DNA of 64,000 nt, taken from positions 310,001 through 374,000 of the forward strand of contig NZ_CM001368.1 in NCBI RefSeq assembly GCF_000177215.2, written 5' to 3'. This DNA comes from Solidesulfovibrio carbinoliphilus subsp. oakridgensis. GTDB lineage: Bacteria > Desulfobacterota > Desulfovibrionia > Desulfovibrionales > Desulfovibrionaceae. Numbering within the stretch: the first letter of the stretch is position 1; each line of letters opens with the position of its first letter. The notes beneath the pieces were generated by a model. The model did not search any database. It saw only the letters and a program-made list of their open reading frames with translations, and was not told the origin of the DNA. The translations under genes were made by a program, and so were the position numbers. Shown in pieces: positions 1-9,365 of this stretch.

Positions 1-542
1 AAGCGGCCGAAATAGACCCGGTTGGCGTTTTGCATGGGTCCGAAATCGAGGTACCCGGCGTAGTCCTGGTAGAACCGGGCGCAGCGGTAGCAGTGGATGC
101 AGCGGTTCATCTCGTGCTGCACGAAAGGCCCCAGGTCCTGGTCCAGGTAGGTCCGCTTGCGGCCGGGCCAGCGGCGAAGGCCGTGGTTGGCGGAAATGGT
201 CTCGTCCTGGAGCAGGCAGTGCCCGCCCTCGTCGCAGACCGGGCAGTCGTGGGGATGGCTGATCATCAGGAGTTCGGCCACGTGGCGGCGAAAGGCCACG
301 GCCTCGGGATGGAAGGTCTCCACCACCATGCCGTCCGTGGCCGGAGTCATGCAGCTCATCTCCAGTCCCTTGACCGGGCCGTCCACGAACATCACCGCGC
401 ACATCCGACAGGCCCCGGCCACGGAAAGGGCCGGATGCCAGCAGAATCGCGGGATCATGATGCCAAGGGCCTCGGCCGCCTCCAGGACCGATTTCCCCTT
501 GGCCACGGTGACCGGACGGCCGTCGATGATCAGATCGGGCAT
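1..542 (-). CDS. nuoG: NADH-quinone oxidoreductase subunit G, N-terminal part
   Basis: Peripheral-arm iron-sulfur subunit of respiratory complex I. It passes electrons from the NuoE/NuoF NADH module toward the quinone site. The 180 visible residues hold the ferredoxin-like 2Fe-2S domain (RFCWHP, GACRMC, MSCMTP) and then the His-Cys 4Fe-4S region (HPHDCPVCDEGGHC) followed by MNRCIHCYRC. The ATG at 540-542 overlaps the end of nuoF by 13 bp, so translation is probably coupled. The gene is cut by the left edge of the window, so the molybdopterin-like C-terminal domain is not seen. The motifs are those of NuoG; a hydrogenase HndD-type protein begins similarly, but position in a nuo operon favours NuoG. 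Confidence 0.93.
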   Translation of the reverse strand, partial: MPDLIIDGRPVTVAKGKSVLEAAEALGIMIPRFCWHPALSVAGACRMCAVMFVDGPVKGLEMSCMTPATDGMVVETFHPEAVAFRRHVAELLMISHPHDCPVCDEGGHCLLQDETISANHGLRRWPGRKRTYLDQDLGPFVQHEMNRCIHCYRCARFYQDYAGYLDFGPMQNANRVYFGR

Positions 543-1888
543 TGGTCCTCCGGACACAGCGTCGGGCCGAAGTTGGCGGGCCGGGTGCCGCAGGCCTTGC
601 CGCGAAGGGCGGGCGGGGGGTTGCCGAAGGGACACCGCTTCTGGCGCAGGTGCTCGCGGACCTCGGCCTCGAAGTGGGTGAAAAGGCTCAAAAGCGGTTC
701 GGCCGCGCCCGGGGCGAAGGCGCAGTAGGCGGACAGCATGGCCTTGCCCATGTCCTTGATCATGTCGATGTGCTCTTCCCGGCCCTCGCCGCCCTCAATC
801 AGGCGCAGCAGGTCGCGTACGTAGGGCAGGCCCTCCCGGCACGGGGTGCACCAGCCGCAGGACTCGCGGGCGAAAAATTCCATCAGATTGAGCGTGGCCC
901 CGACCAGGCAGGTGTTCTGGTCGAAGACTATGATCGAGGCCGTGCCGAGCCGCTGGCCGGCCTTGCGCATGGGTTCGAAATCCATCTGCAGGTCAAGGTA
1001 CTTCTCGGGCATGAACGGCGAGGAGGCCCCGCCCGGGATGACGGCTTTGATGACCCGTCCGGGCGGCATGCCGCCGGCGTGGTCGAAGATGATTTCCCGC
1101 AGCGGCGTGCCGATCGGCAGCTCGTAGCAATCCGGCCGGACCACCCGACCCGAGACGGAAAAAAGCTTGGTTCCGGAGCCGGTTTCCGAGTGGGCGAGCC
1201 CCTTGAACCAGGCCGGGCCGTTGGCAACGATGCCGGGCAGGTTGGCCAGCGTCTCCAGGTTGTTGACGATGGTCGGGCAGTCCCACAGCCCCTTGACGCT
1301 GGTGCGCGGGCCGCCCTTCCTGGGATTGGGGCGAAGGCCCGAAATGGCCTTGATCTGGGCCGAGGCCTCGCCGCATATGTAGCGGCCGGCGCTCCGGTGG
1401 ATGTGGATGTCGAAGGAAAAATCCGAGCCCAGGATGTTTTTGCCGAGAAGTCCGTTGTTCCGGGCCACCTGCGTTTCGCGCTCGAGCAGCCGGGCGTCGG
1501 CCTCGTAGGACGGCCGGATGAAGCAGATGCCAAGGGTGGCCGAAACCGCGTAGGCGCACAGGATGATCCCTTCGATGACCAGATGCGGGTCCACATTGAC
1601 CAGCACCCGGTCCTTGAAGGTGCCGGGTTCCATCTCGTCGGTGTTGACCACCACGTAGCGCGGGCCGACGTAGCCGGCCGGGATGCCCTGCCACTTGCGC
1701 CCGGCCGGGAATCCCGCCCCGCCCCGGCCGCGCAGGTCCGCGTCGAGGACGATCTGGGTGACCTCGGCCGGGGTGCGCTTGCCGATGGTGGCAAAAAGCG
1801 CTTCGTAGCCGCCGCCGGCCCTGTATTCGTCAAAGGTGGTCGGCCGGCCGTAGTGGCGGTTTTTGAACAGCACCAGCGGCGGGGTCAC
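530..1888 (-). CDS. nuoF: NADH-quinone oxidoreductase subunit F (NADH- and FMN-binding)
   Basis: Oxidises NADH with FMN and hands electrons to iron-sulfur clusters of complex I. The 452-residue protein has the glycine-rich nucleotide/FMN loop GRGGAGFPAG near residue 65, the NTDEMEPGTFKDR segment, and the C-terminal 4Fe-4S motif SCGWCTPCREG plus a later AYCAFAPGA cysteine. I chose GTG at 1886-1888 because it overlaps the nuoE stop by 4 bp (GTGA). The frame stays open upstream to 2269, but that extension would lie wholly over nuoE and has no family-like content. The C-terminal tail after the cluster domain (about 40 residues, with CPFGNPPP) is longer than a minimal NuoF. Confidence 0.95.
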   Translation of the reverse strand: MTPPLVLFKNRHYGRPTTFDEYRAGGGYEALFATIGKRTPAEVTQIVLDADLRGRGGAGFPAGRKWQGIPAGYVGPRYVVVNTDEMEPGTFKDRVLVNVDPHLVIEGIILCAYAVSATLGICFIRPSYEADARLLERETQVARNNGLLGKNILGSDFSFDIHIHRSAGRYICGEASAQIKAISGLRPNPRKGGPRTSVKGLWDCPTIVNNLETLANLPGIVANGPAWFKGLAHSETGSGTKLFSVSGRVVRPDCYELPIGTPLREIIFDHAGGMPPGRVIKAVIPGGASSPFMPEKYLDLQMDFEPMRKAGQRLGTASIIVFDQNTCLVGATLNLMEFFARESCGWCTPCREGLPYVRDLLRLIEGGEGREEHIDMIKDMGKAMLSAYCAFAPGAAEPLLSLFTHFEAEVREHLRQKRCPFGNPPPALRGKACGTRPANFGPTLCPEDQCPI

Positions 1889-2385
1889 TTGCACCGGATG
1901 TCCTCCTCGGTGGTTTGGGCCCGCAGTTCGTCCAGGATGGCGTTGATCTTCTCCGGGTGCAGCCGGTCGTAGAAGCGGCCGTTTATGAGCATGGTCGGGG
2001 CGTTGTGGCAGTTGCCGATGCAGGCCGCCGGCAGCACCGTAAAAAGGCCGTCCTCGGTGGTGCCGCCCGGGGGGACGCCCAAGGTGCGGCAGAGGTAGTC
2101 GAAAATGGAGTCCTGGTGGAACATCCAGCAGACCACCGAGTCGCAGACGTGGATGACGTAGCGCCCGACCGGCCGGCGGTAGAGAAAGTCGTAGAAGGTG
2201 GCCAGGGATTCGAGTTCGAGCGTGGTCATGCCGAGAAGCCTGGCCGCGTATTCCATGGCCTCGTCGCACAGGTAGCCGTAGTGGCGCTGCAGGGCGTACA
2301 TGACGTCGATGGCGGCCTCGCGGGTCCGCTCGGCCGTGGCCACCATGCCGCTGAGGTCGGCCACAAGTTCTTTGGGAAGTGCCAT
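1885..2385 (-). CDS. nuoE: NADH-quinone oxidoreductase subunit E (2Fe-2S, thioredoxin-like)
   Basis: The 24 kDa-type subunit of the NADH dehydrogenase module. The 166-residue protein shows the four cluster cysteines in CDSVVCW and, further on, PAACIGNCHNAP, in a thioredoxin-like fold. The first half carries the helical bundle typical of the family (ALQRHYGYL, TLELESLATFYDF). The start is ATG at 2383-2385, preceded by a GGAGG that is the end of a dispersed GC-rich palindromic repeat lying between nuoBCD and nuoE. Cysteine spacing in the first pair is C-x4-C. It lies between the fused nuoBCD and nuoF in one transcription unit. Confidence 0.94.
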   Translation of the reverse strand: MALPKELVADLSGMVATAERTREAAIDVMYALQRHYGYLCDEAMEYAARLLGMTTLELESLATFYDFLYRRPVGRYVIHVCDSVVCWMFHQDSIFDYLCRTLGVPPGGTTEDGLFTVLPAACIGNCHNAPTMLINGRFYDRLHPEKINAILDELRAQTTEEDIRCK

Positions 2386-2391
2386 CGTTAT

Positions 2392-2456
2392 GCCTCCGGC
2401 GGCCAGGGCTCTGCCCTGGACCCGCCGGGGGGGATCATCCCCCCCGGACCCCCTGG
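2392..2456 (+). repeat. Dispersed GC-rich palindromic intergenic repeat, copy 1
   Basis: Begins with GCCTCCGGCGGCC and continues through nested palindromes (GGGCTCTGCCC, then a GGGGGGATCATCCCCCC core). It fills the nuoBCD-nuoE gap. Read on the minus strand its edge gives GCCGGAGGC, which supplies the nuoE Shine-Dalgarno sequence. Related copies lie near 9311, 32933 and 40281. Confidence 0.8.
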
Positions 2457-2485
2457 AAAGGGACGAATGGATAATGGGTGCGGCG

Positions 2486-4858
2486 TCATCGGTCGATATC
2501 CGGCAGGATGTAGTCGAAGGAGGCCAGGACGGCCACGAAATCCGCAATGCGCAGACCCTCGGCGATCAGCGGCAGGGTCTGGATGTTGGCGAAGCCCGGG
2601 GTGCGGATGCGCATGCGGTAGGCGTGGCAGCCGCCGTCGGACACGACGTAATAGCCCTGCTCCCCGCGCGGGGCTTCCGTCGCGGCATAGGCCTGGCCGG
2701 CCGGCAGGCGCGGGCCCCGGGTGACGTTCACGAAATGGTGGATAAGGCTTTCGATGTCGTTAAGGGCCTCGGACTTCTGGGGCAGGCTGTAGCGGACGTC
2801 TTCCGAGAGCCACCGGCCGGACGGCATCCGGGCGGCCGCCTGCTCGACGATGCGAAGGCTTTCCCGCATCTCGTCCATGCGCACGAGATAGCGGGCATAG
2901 CAGTCGCCCGCGTCCCGGGTCGGCACGTCGAAATCGAAGTCCGCGTAGGCGCCGTAGGGCATCGTCTTGCGCCGGTCGAAGGACACGCCCGTGGCCCGGA
3001 GGTTCGGGCCCGTCATGCCCCAGTCCACGGCGTCGGCGGCCGCGATGCAGCCGACCCCCTGGCACCGGGCCTTGAGGATCGGGTTTTTGGTCACCCCGGC
3101 GTGGTATTCCTTGAGCCGGCCCGGGAAGATCCTGACGAACGCGTCCACCATGTCCTTCCAGCCCTCGGGCAGGTCCGCCGCCATGCCGCCGATGCGCAGC
3201 CAGGCCGGATGGAGCCGGCCGCCGGTTATGGTCTCGATGATGTCGAGGACCATCTCGCGCTCTCGCAGAGCGTAGAAGATGGGGCTCATCATGCCGAGGT
3301 CCTGGAGAAAGGTGCCGAAATACATGAGGTGGTTGGAGATGCGAAAGAGCTCCGACAGCATGACCCGGGCGTAGGCCGCCCGGGGCGGCACGGTGATCCC
3401 GGCCAGGGTCTCCACGGCGGTCACGTAGGACAGGTTGTTGGCCACGCCGGAGAGGTAGTCCACCCGGTCGGTGTAGGGGATGAACTGGTGCCAGGTCTGG
3501 CGCTCGCCGATCTTCTCCACGCCCCGGTGGTGGTAGCCGATGTCCATGCCAAGGGCTTTTATGCGCTCGCCGCGCATGGCCAGGACATAGCGGAAGATGC
3601 CGTGGGTGGCGTAGTGGTGGGGCCCGAAATTAAGCAGATAATCCCCGGCGTCGGCCCGCTTGCCGAGGATCTCCCGGGCGTCCACCGGTTCCAGGCGGGC
3701 GCAGTCGGCCCGGAGGAACGGGGCCCGGCCGGTGGCCCGGCCCTCGTACTCCTTGCGCAGGGGATGGCCCGTCCAGTCGCGGTGGGTCAAAAGCCGCCTG
3801 GGGTCCGGATGGCCCGTGAAGGAGAGGCCGAACATCTCGGCCGCCTCGCGCTCGTACCAGTCGGCCGAGGGCCACAGGCCCGTCGCCGTGTCGATGGCCG
3901 CGTCCCGGGTCGGCAGCGGACAGGAGAGCCGGACCATGCCGGGCGTGGACAGCGAGGTCAGGGTGTAGACCACCGTGGCGTCGTGGCCCGGCCGGTCCCG
4001 GCGGGCCGTCTCGTCGATGGCGGTCAGGTCTTCCAGGCGCTCGAACCGGGTCGGGGCCTTGTGCTTCAAGTGGGCGAGGACTTCGATGATCCGCGACGGG
4101 GCCACCACGTAGGTCGGCATGTCGCCGGCATCGGGCGTAAGCGTGATGTCCGGGCCGAACACGGCGGCCAGATCCGCGGCCACCACCTGCTGGTCGGGCC
4201 GCAGCGTCGTTCGGGGCGCCGGCGGCGTCCACATGATTTCGGCCCGGGAACCCCAAAAGCGAGGTTCGGTGGCGGCCGTGCCCCGGATGGGGATGCCGGC
4301 GTAGCCGGGACCGCGCGTGTCCCGGGATTTGCTCACGTCCTCGACCAGGAAGTCGCGACGTCCGCCTTCGTTGCCGCCGGACAGGTGCAGCACCGGCCGG
4401 GTCGGCTTCTCCCCGGCCGCGATCTTTTTTTGCAGCAGCAGCAGGCCGTCGAACAGGGCTTCCGGCCGGGGCGGGCAGCCCGGGATGTAGACGTCCACGG
4501 GCAGGATCTGGTCCGTGCCCTGGACCACGGAGTAGACGTCGTACATGCCGCCGGAATTGCTGCACGAGCCCATGGAGATGACCCACTTGGGGTCGCTCAT
4601 CTGCTCGTAGAGGCGAAGGGCCACCGGCGCCACCTTGGTGAACAGGGTGCCCGAGACGATGAGCACGTCGGCCTGCCGGGGCGAGCCCCGGAAGACTTCC
4701 GAGCCGTAGCGGGCGATGTCGTAGCGCGGCCCCCAGGCCGTGGCCTCTTCCACGAAGCAGCAGGACAGGCCGAAGAAAAAGGGCCAGATGCTGTTTTTGC
4801 GGGCCCAATTAATGATGTGATCCGTGGGCCGAAACAGGGCATCGAGCGGTTCCGTCAC
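2486..4858 (-). CDS. nuoBCD: NADH-quinone oxidoreductase subunits B/C/D, triple fusion
   Basis: One 790-residue polypeptide joins three complex I subunits of the quinone-reducing connection module. Residues 1-165 are NuoB, with the N2-cluster cysteines in [19 protein letters not shown] and [10 protein letters not shown] linker of roughly 50 residues follows. Residues 220-370 are NuoC ([22 protein letters not shown]). Residues 395-790 are the 49 kDa NuoD ([25 protein letters not shown]-terminal [10 protein letters not shown]). The start is GTG at 4856-4858, overlapping the nuoA stop. The reading frame is continuous, with no separate starts at the domain joins. CD fusions are common and BCD fusions rarer; the NuoB-NuoC linker is the part that distinguishes this version. 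Confidence 0.95.
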   Translation of the reverse strand: MTEPLDALFRPTDHIINWARKNSIWPFFFGLSCCFVEEATAWGPRYDIARYGSEVFRGSPRQADVLIVSGTLFTKVAPVALRLYEQMSDPKWVISMGSCSNSGGMYDVYSVVQGTDQILPVDVYIPGCPPRPEALFDGLLLLQKKIAAGEKPTRPVLHLSGGNEGGRRDFLVEDVSKSRDTRGPGYAGIPIRGTAATEPRFWGSRAEIMWTPPAPRTTLRPDQQVVAADLAAVFGPDITLTPDAGDMPTYVVAPSRIIEVLAHLKHKAPTRFERLEDLTAIDETARRDRPGHDATVVYTLTSLSTPGMVRLSCPLPTRDAAIDTATGLWPSADWYEREAAEMFGLSFTGHPDPRRLLTHRDWTGHPLRKEYEGRATGRAPFLRADCARLEPVDAREILGKRADAGDYLLNFGPHHYATHGIFRYVLAMRGERIKALGMDIGYHHRGVEKIGERQTWHQFIPYTDRVDYLSGVANNLSYVTAVETLAGITVPPRAAYARVMLSELFRISNHLMYFGTFLQDLGMMSPIFYALREREMVLDIIETITGGRLHPAWLRIGGMAADLPEGWKDMVDAFVRIFPGRLKEYHAGVTKNPILKARCQGVGCIAAADAVDWGMTGPNLRATGVSFDRRKTMPYGAYADFDFDVPTRDAGDCYARYLVRMDEMRESLRIVEQAAARMPSGRWLSEDVRYSLPQKSEALNDIESLIHHFVNVTRGPRLPAGQAYAATEAPRGEQGYYVVSDGGCHAYRMRIRTPGFANIQTLPLIAEGLRIADFVAVLASFDYILPDIDR

Positions 4859-5274
4859 AGGCCCTCCTCCTCGTCCCAGTCCAACCCGCCCTTGCGCCAG
4901 GCATAGGCCAGGCCGAGGCCGAGGACCACGATGAAAACGGCCATGCGCAGGTAGCCGGGCAGGCCGAGCTCGGGCCAGGCCACGGCCCAGGACACGATGT
5001 AGGCGGTTTCCACGTCAAAGATGAGGAAGAAAACGGCCACCAGGAAAAAGGGGACCGGGTAGCGGAACCGGGCCGGGCCCGTCGGCAGGATGCCGCATTC
5101 GTAGGGGCGCTGCTTGTCGGGATTGGGCCGGCGCCGGACCAGGAAGCCGGACAGAAAGAGGATGGCGGCCAGAAGCGCCAGCACCACCGCGAAAAAGACG
5201 ACCAGCGGCAAGGCGCCCGGTTCCCAGGGCGAAAAGGCGGCGGCCAGAGGGGCGTAGGAGGGCGTCGGCTGCAT
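4855..5274 (-). CDS. nuoA: NADH-quinone oxidoreductase subunit A
   Basis: Membrane subunit of complex I, the first gene of the operon. Of 139 residues, three hydrophobic helices are clear: around 25-45, 75-95 and 105-122. The family signature [15 protein letters not shown] lies between helix one and two. [12 protein letters not shown] is the conserved acidic segment at the start of helix two (usual form F.hFDvE). ATG at 5272-5274 has GAGG four bases upstream; an in-frame extension to 5334 would add a basic leader without family similarity. The C-terminus ([11 protein letters not shown]) is acidic. Confidence 0.93.
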   Translation of the reverse strand: MQPTPSYAPLAAAFSPWEPGALPLVVFFAVVLALLAAILFLSGFLVRRRPNPDKQRPYECGILPTGPARFRYPVPFFLVAVFFLIFDVETAYIVSWAVAWPELGLPGYLRMAVFIVVLGLGLAYAWRKGGLDWDEEEGL

Positions 5275-5427
5275 GCTGCCTCGTGTCGGACCGTTTTTCG
5301 GCTTCGGATGCGGGCCAGACAGGGTTGATTGCAACCCATGGTACCCGCAACCGGTTTTTTTGCAACCGTTTCGGCCGGCAAACCGGCGACTCGGCCGGCC
5401 GGGGAACCCGTTTTCCGAGGGTCCGGC

Positions 5428-6624
5428 TCAGCCGGCCAGCCCGGCCAGCCGGTCGGCCAGCCAGGGGGCGAAGGCCATGGAGGCGGTGAAGGCCGGGGAG
5501 ATGGCTCCGAGGACGTGGAGTTCGCGCGGGCCCTCTTCCGGCACGAAGTCGGAAACGAGCCGGCTCGCTTTGACGTCCACGAGCTGGGGGCGGATGCCGA
5601 CCTTGTCCGACGGAACTACGTCTTCCGGCTTCAGATCGCGCAAGAGCCGCGAGGCGTCGGCGAAGAAAGGCGCAGACAGGTATTTGCGCGGTTCGGACAG
5701 GGCCACCGAGCGGAAACCCGGGTTGACGGCGAAAAGGAGGGCGTCGCGAAGGAGGATGGAGGCGGCCTCCAGGTCCAGGCCCGAGAGGAGGCCGTAGTTC
5801 TCCCGGCCAAAGGCCGGAATGGAGGTCGGGCCGATGGAGACCTCGCCGGACAGGCTGCGGGTGAAGTGGATCCCGAGAAAGGGGTTCCTGGGGTCCGGCA
5901 CGGGGTAGATGTTGCCGCGGACCAGCCGGGCCGCCTGGGGCCGCAGCTTCCGGTAGACGCCCTTGAAGGGCACGAGCCGGTAGTTCCGGCCAAGGCTGAA
6001 GGCGTGGGCCAGCTTGTCGGCATAGGCCCCCGCCACGTTGGCCAGCCGTTGGTATTCGATATCCCCGGCTTGGGTGGCCAGGACCCCCGGCCGTTTGGGG
6101 CCGACGGCCCGGGTGTTCCACAGGATGCGGGCCCGGCCCGACATTTCCACGTCCCGGGCCAGGGCGGCCAGGATGGCCTTGGGATCGACCACGGCCGTTT
6201 CCGGGGAAAAAAGGGCCTGCCCGGCGGTCCGGGCCTGGGGCTCGATTTCCGCCAGTTCCCGTTCGTCCACCAGCCGCACGGTGGCGCCGTTGGCGAGAGC
6301 CCGGTCGCGAAGGGCGATAAGTCCCGGCAGCTCGGCCTCGCTGCGGGCCACAATGACCTTGCCGCACCGGGAAAGGGGCAGGCCGCGTTCCAGGCAGTAG
6401 GCCTGCATGAGGCGGTTGCCGGCCAGGCAGGTCTTGGCCCGCAGGGTGTCCGGGGCGTAGTAGATGCCGGCGTGGAGCACGCCGCTGTTGCGTCCCGAGG
6501 CGTGGCGGCCGGGCCCGGCCTCCTTGTCAAGCAAGACAATGCCGTCCCCGCCCCGGGCCAGCAGTTCCCGGGCCAGGGTCAGGCCGAGGATGCCGGCTCC
6601 GACGATGACGGTGTGGGCGCGCAT
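5428..6624 (-). CDS. lhgO: L-2-hydroxyglutarate oxidase-like FAD oxidoreductase
   Basis: FAD-dependent oxidase of the DAO superfamily, expected to convert L-2-hydroxyglutarate to 2-oxoglutarate (LhgO/YgaF type). The 398-residue protein starts with the dinucleotide motif VIVGAGILGLTLA and then has ASGRNSGVLHAGIYY, the hallmark of this subfamily. Further on come KGVYRKLR, FLGIHFTRSLSGEVSIGPTS and a C-terminal GAISPAFTASMAFA for FAD binding. It is on the same strand as nuoA, which begins 153 bp downstream. A GC-rich inverted repeat follows the gene, but there is no clear T-tract. Electrons might enter the quinone pool, which is inference. Substrate identity rests on family similarity only. Confidence 0.88.
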   Translation of the reverse strand: MRAHTVIVGAGILGLTLARELLARGGDGIVLLDKEAGPGRHASGRNSGVLHAGIYYAPDTLRAKTCLAGNRLMQAYCLERGLPLSRCGKVIVARSEAELPGLIALRDRALANGATVRLVDERELAEIEPQARTAGQALFSPETAVVDPKAILAALARDVEMSGRARILWNTRAVGPKRPGVLATQAGDIEYQRLANVAGAYADKLAHAFSLGRNYRLVPFKGVYRKLRPQAARLVRGNIYPVPDPRNPFLGIHFTRSLSGEVSIGPTSIPAFGRENYGLLSGLDLEAASILLRDALLFAVNPGFRSVALSEPRKYLSAPFFADASRLLRDLKPEDVVPSDKVGIRPQLVDVKASRLVSDFVPEEGPRELHVLGAISPAFTASMAFAPWLADRLAGLAG

Positions 6625-6822
6625 GGGGACATGCTAGCCCAAACGCGTTTCCGGTCAAGCGGGGAGCGCGGCGCGCGGTTGCGTCCGGCGGCCGTGTCAC
6701 CCAATCGTCATGGAAACGTCGGGGGGGCGCGGCCACGGCCGGGCCCCGTTCGGGATAGCTGGACACGGTTTGGCCGCTGGGCCGGGGAGACTTCCCGAGG
6801 CAGGTTTATGTTAAGGACGCCT

Positions 6823-9162
6823 ATGCAGTTTTCACCGCGTTTGGAACAGGGCTTCATTCCCGAAGCCGGCATGCCGCGGGGGCGCCATGTCCCGGAACTC
6901 CTGCGGGGGCCGCGCCGGGAACTGGTGGCCGGCCATGTGGGCCGGGGCGGGTTTCTCGGCCTAGTCCTCCTGCAGATCCACGATTTCTCCCTCCTGCGTC
7001 GGGTTTTTCGGCCTGAGGTGGCCGAGGCCCTGGCCGAGTCCCTGGCCGGGGAGGTGGACCAGGTGGCCCGGGAGCGCCTCTCCGGTTTTCCGGTCTGCTT
7101 TGTGGAGACCCTGGAGCCGTCGCGGGTGCTGGTGGTACTCGGCGGGCAGGCCGCCGTCCCGGAGGAACTCGAACGCACGGCTGCGGCCCTGCGCCTGGAG
7201 GCCCGCAGCCGCCTGCGCGAGGCCTCGGTCCGCCTGACCGGCCAGGATCCCGAGATCCGTTGCGGCGCGGCCCAGGTCCTGGCCCAGGGCGTGGCCGGCT
7301 TGGACGTGGCGCTGATCGCCGCCCTGGCCGAGGCTTCGCGCCAGGCCGGCCACGCCGGGGGCAAGACCGTGGCCCCAGCCCTGCGGGAATTCCGGGAGAT
7401 CCTCGAACTCGGCCGGGTCCGGGCCGTGTACCAGCCCATCGTCAACCTGCGTTCCGGGTCGGTCTTCGCCTGGGAGGCCCTGGCCCGGGGGCCGGCCGGC
7501 ACCACGCTGGCCTCGCCGGCCATGCTCTTTGACGTGGCCGAGGAGGCCGGGGCCATCTTCGCCCTGGAAAAGGTCTGCCGCGAGGCGGCCATCCGGGGCT
7601 TCGCCCCCAGGGAGCAGGGGGCCAAGCTTTTCTGCAACGTCCACCCGCGCACGCTCCTCGACCCGGCGTTTACCCCGGGCGAGACGCGCCGGCTGCTCGA
7701 CAAGTACGGCATGGAGCCGCGCGAGGTGGTCCTCGAGATCACCGAGCGCCATAGCGTCAAGGATTTCAACCTCTTCCACCGCACCCTGGCCCACTACCGC
7801 GACGCCGGCTACGGCGTGGCCGTGGATGACGTGGGCACGGGCTACTCCGGGCTCGTGTCCATCGCCGAGATCCAGCCGGATTTCATGAAGATCGACATGT
7901 CCCTCGTGCGCGGCATCGACACCAACCCGGTCAAGCGGGCCCTCCTCGAAACGCTCTTGACCTTTGCCGACAAGGTGGGCTGCCGCATGGTGGCCGAGGG
8001 CATCGAGACCGAGGCGGAGCTGGCCTGCCTCATCCGGCTCGGCGTCCATTTCGGCCAGGGCTATTTCCTGGGCCGGCCGGCCGACGCGCCGAGCCAGCCC
8101 GGGGAGGCCTGCCGGCTGGCCATCACCCGGGGGGCGAGCCAGGCCGCCGACGGCTCCAAGTGCTCCCTGCCCATAAACGACCTGGCCGAGCGGCCGCACC
8201 AGGTGCCGCTCGCGGCCACGGTCGGCGAGGTCAAGCAGTTTTTCGACGGCAACGAGGACATCCACGCCGTGGCCGTGGTCGAGGCCGGCCGGCCCGAGGG
8301 GCTCATCATGAGCCACCACCTGGACAGGCTACTCAGCTCCCAGTACGGGCTGGCCCTTTTCCTGCGCCGCGACGTCAGCCGGATCATGGACTGTTCACCC
8401 CTGGCCGTGGAGTGGGACACGCCCGTGGAAGTGGCGGCCCAGGCGGCCATGGCCCGGGACCGGGACAAGCTCTACGACCCGATTCTGGTCACCTGCCGGG
8501 GGCGGCTTTCCGGCATGGTGTCGGTGCAAAAGATCCTCGACACCCTGGCCTGCGTCCAGGTGGAGATGGCCAAGGGGGCCAATCCCCTGACCGGGCTGCC
8601 CGGCAATGTGGCCATTGAGCGCGAGATCGCCAGAAGGGCCGAATCGGCCCGGCCGACCTCGTTCATTTACGCCGATCTGGATAATTTCAAGGTCTTCAAC
8701 GACGTTTACGGCTTCCAGGACGGGGACAAGGCCATCCTCATGACCGCCCGCATCCTCGGCGAGGCCCTGGCCGCCCACGGCGGGCCGGACGACTTCGTCG
8801 GCCATGTCGGGGGCGACGATTTCGTGCTCCTGTGCCAGGCCGACTCCGTGGACCCCGTCTGCGAGGCCGTGGTCCGGGCCTTCGCCGCCGCCTCCCCGGC
8901 CCTTTACAGCGCCGAGGACCGGGAACGCGGCTACATCGAGGGCCAGGGCCGCGACGGCCGGGAGGGCCGCTTCGACCTGCTCACCATCTCCATCGGCGTC
9001 ATCGACTGCGCTTTTGCCGTGCCCGTGACCATGGACGAGCTGGGCCTGCGGGCGGCGGCGGTGAAAAAATACGCCAAATCCCGGCCCGGCAACTCGTTCG
9101 TGCGCGACCGCCGGGCCCCGCTCGGGCTGGTCGAGGAAGAAGCGCGGCCGGCCAGGGCGTAG
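6823..9162 (+). CDS. EAL-CBS-GGDEF cyclic-di-GMP signalling protein
   Basis: A 779-residue cytoplasmic signalling protein with no membrane segment. Residues 1-195 are an unassigned N-terminal region. About 200-440 is an EAL phosphodiesterase domain that looks intact: WEALARG, NVHPRTL, LEITERH, VAVDDVGTGYSG, FMKIDMSLV, VAEGIET and FGQGYFLGRP. About 447-575 contains two CBS-like repeats, which often sense adenine nucleotides. About 590-770 is a GGDEF domain with GGDDF at its active site and YADLDNFKVFND. The usual inhibitory RxxD upstream of the signature reads GPDD here, so product inhibition is probably lost. ATG 6823 was chosen for the AAGGA five bases upstream; an ATG at 6808 is possible. 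It is transcribed divergently from lhgO. Confidence 0.88.
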   Translation: MQFSPRLEQGFIPEAGMPRGRHVPELLRGPRRELVAGHVGRGGFLGLVLLQIHDFSLLRRVFRPEVAEALAESLAGEVDQVARERLSGFPVCFVETLEPSRVLVVLGGQAAVPEELERTAAALRLEARSRLREASVRLTGQDPEIRCGAAQVLAQGVAGLDVALIAALAEASRQAGHAGGKTVAPALREFREILELGRVRAVYQPIVNLRSGSVFAWEALARGPAGTTLASPAMLFDVAEEAGAIFALEKVCREAAIRGFAPREQGAKLFCNVHPRTLLDPAFTPGETRRLLDKYGMEPREVVLEITERHSVKDFNLFHRTLAHYRDAGYGVAVDDVGTGYSGLVSIAEIQPDFMKIDMSLVRGIDTNPVKRALLETLLTFADKVGCRMVAEGIETEAELACLIRLGVHFGQGYFLGRPADAPSQPGEACRLAITRGASQAADGSKCSLPINDLAERPHQVPLAATVGEVKQFFDGNEDIHAVAVVEAGRPEGLIMSHHLDRLLSSQYGLALFLRRDVSRIMDCSPLAVEWDTPVEVAAQAAMARDRDKLYDPILVTCRGRLSGMVSVQKILDTLACVQVEMAKGANPLTGLPGNVAIEREIARRAESARPTSFIYADLDNFKVFNDVYGFQDGDKAILMTARILGEALAAHGGPDDFVGHVGGDDFVLLCQADSVDPVCEAVVRAFAAASPALYSAEDRERGYIEGQGRDGREGRFDLLTISIGVIDCAFAVPVTMDELGLRAAAVKKYAKSRPGNSFVRDRRAPLGLVEEEARPARA

Positions 9163-9310
9163 GGAAGATGCCGTGTCCGGGGGACGTCACGCCCCCCCGG
9201 CCCCCCGGACGGGGTGAGCGGGAGAGGGTAAGCGGGGGCTCGCGGTCGTTTGCGGGCGTATGTCGATGTGGCACCGGGGATGGCACCTTGCCGTCTGTCC
9301 ATCATCCTTT

Positions 9311-9357
9311 CCGGGTGGGTCCGGGAGGGGGTGACCCCCTCCCGGCCGCCGGAGGCA
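9311..9357 (-). repeat. Dispersed GC-rich palindromic intergenic repeat, copy 2
   Basis: On the minus strand it starts GCCTCCGGCGGCC and runs into GGGAGGGGGTCACCCCCTCCC. It sits immediately past the gpmA stop codon. A second, partly related palindrome (GTCCGGGGG ... CCCCCGGAC) lies at about 9177-9213, so the whole 200-bp gap between the two convergent genes is built of such sequence. Confidence 0.75.
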
Positions 9358-9365
9358 TCTTTCCC

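Noticed and set aside
1889-2269. N-terminal extension of nuoF
   Set aside because: The extra 127 codons lie entirely over nuoE and are not family-like; the GTGA junction at 1885-1888 gives a better start.
2300-4906. 868-codon open frame opposite nuoBCD
   Set aside because: It is an antisense shadow produced by the very GC-rich third codon positions of the real gene; no family motifs and no ribosome site.
5329-6822. N-terminal extension of the EAL-GGDEF gene
   Set aside because: It is antisense to the lhgO-like gene and has no domain content; ATG 6823 (or 6808) follows a good ribosome site.
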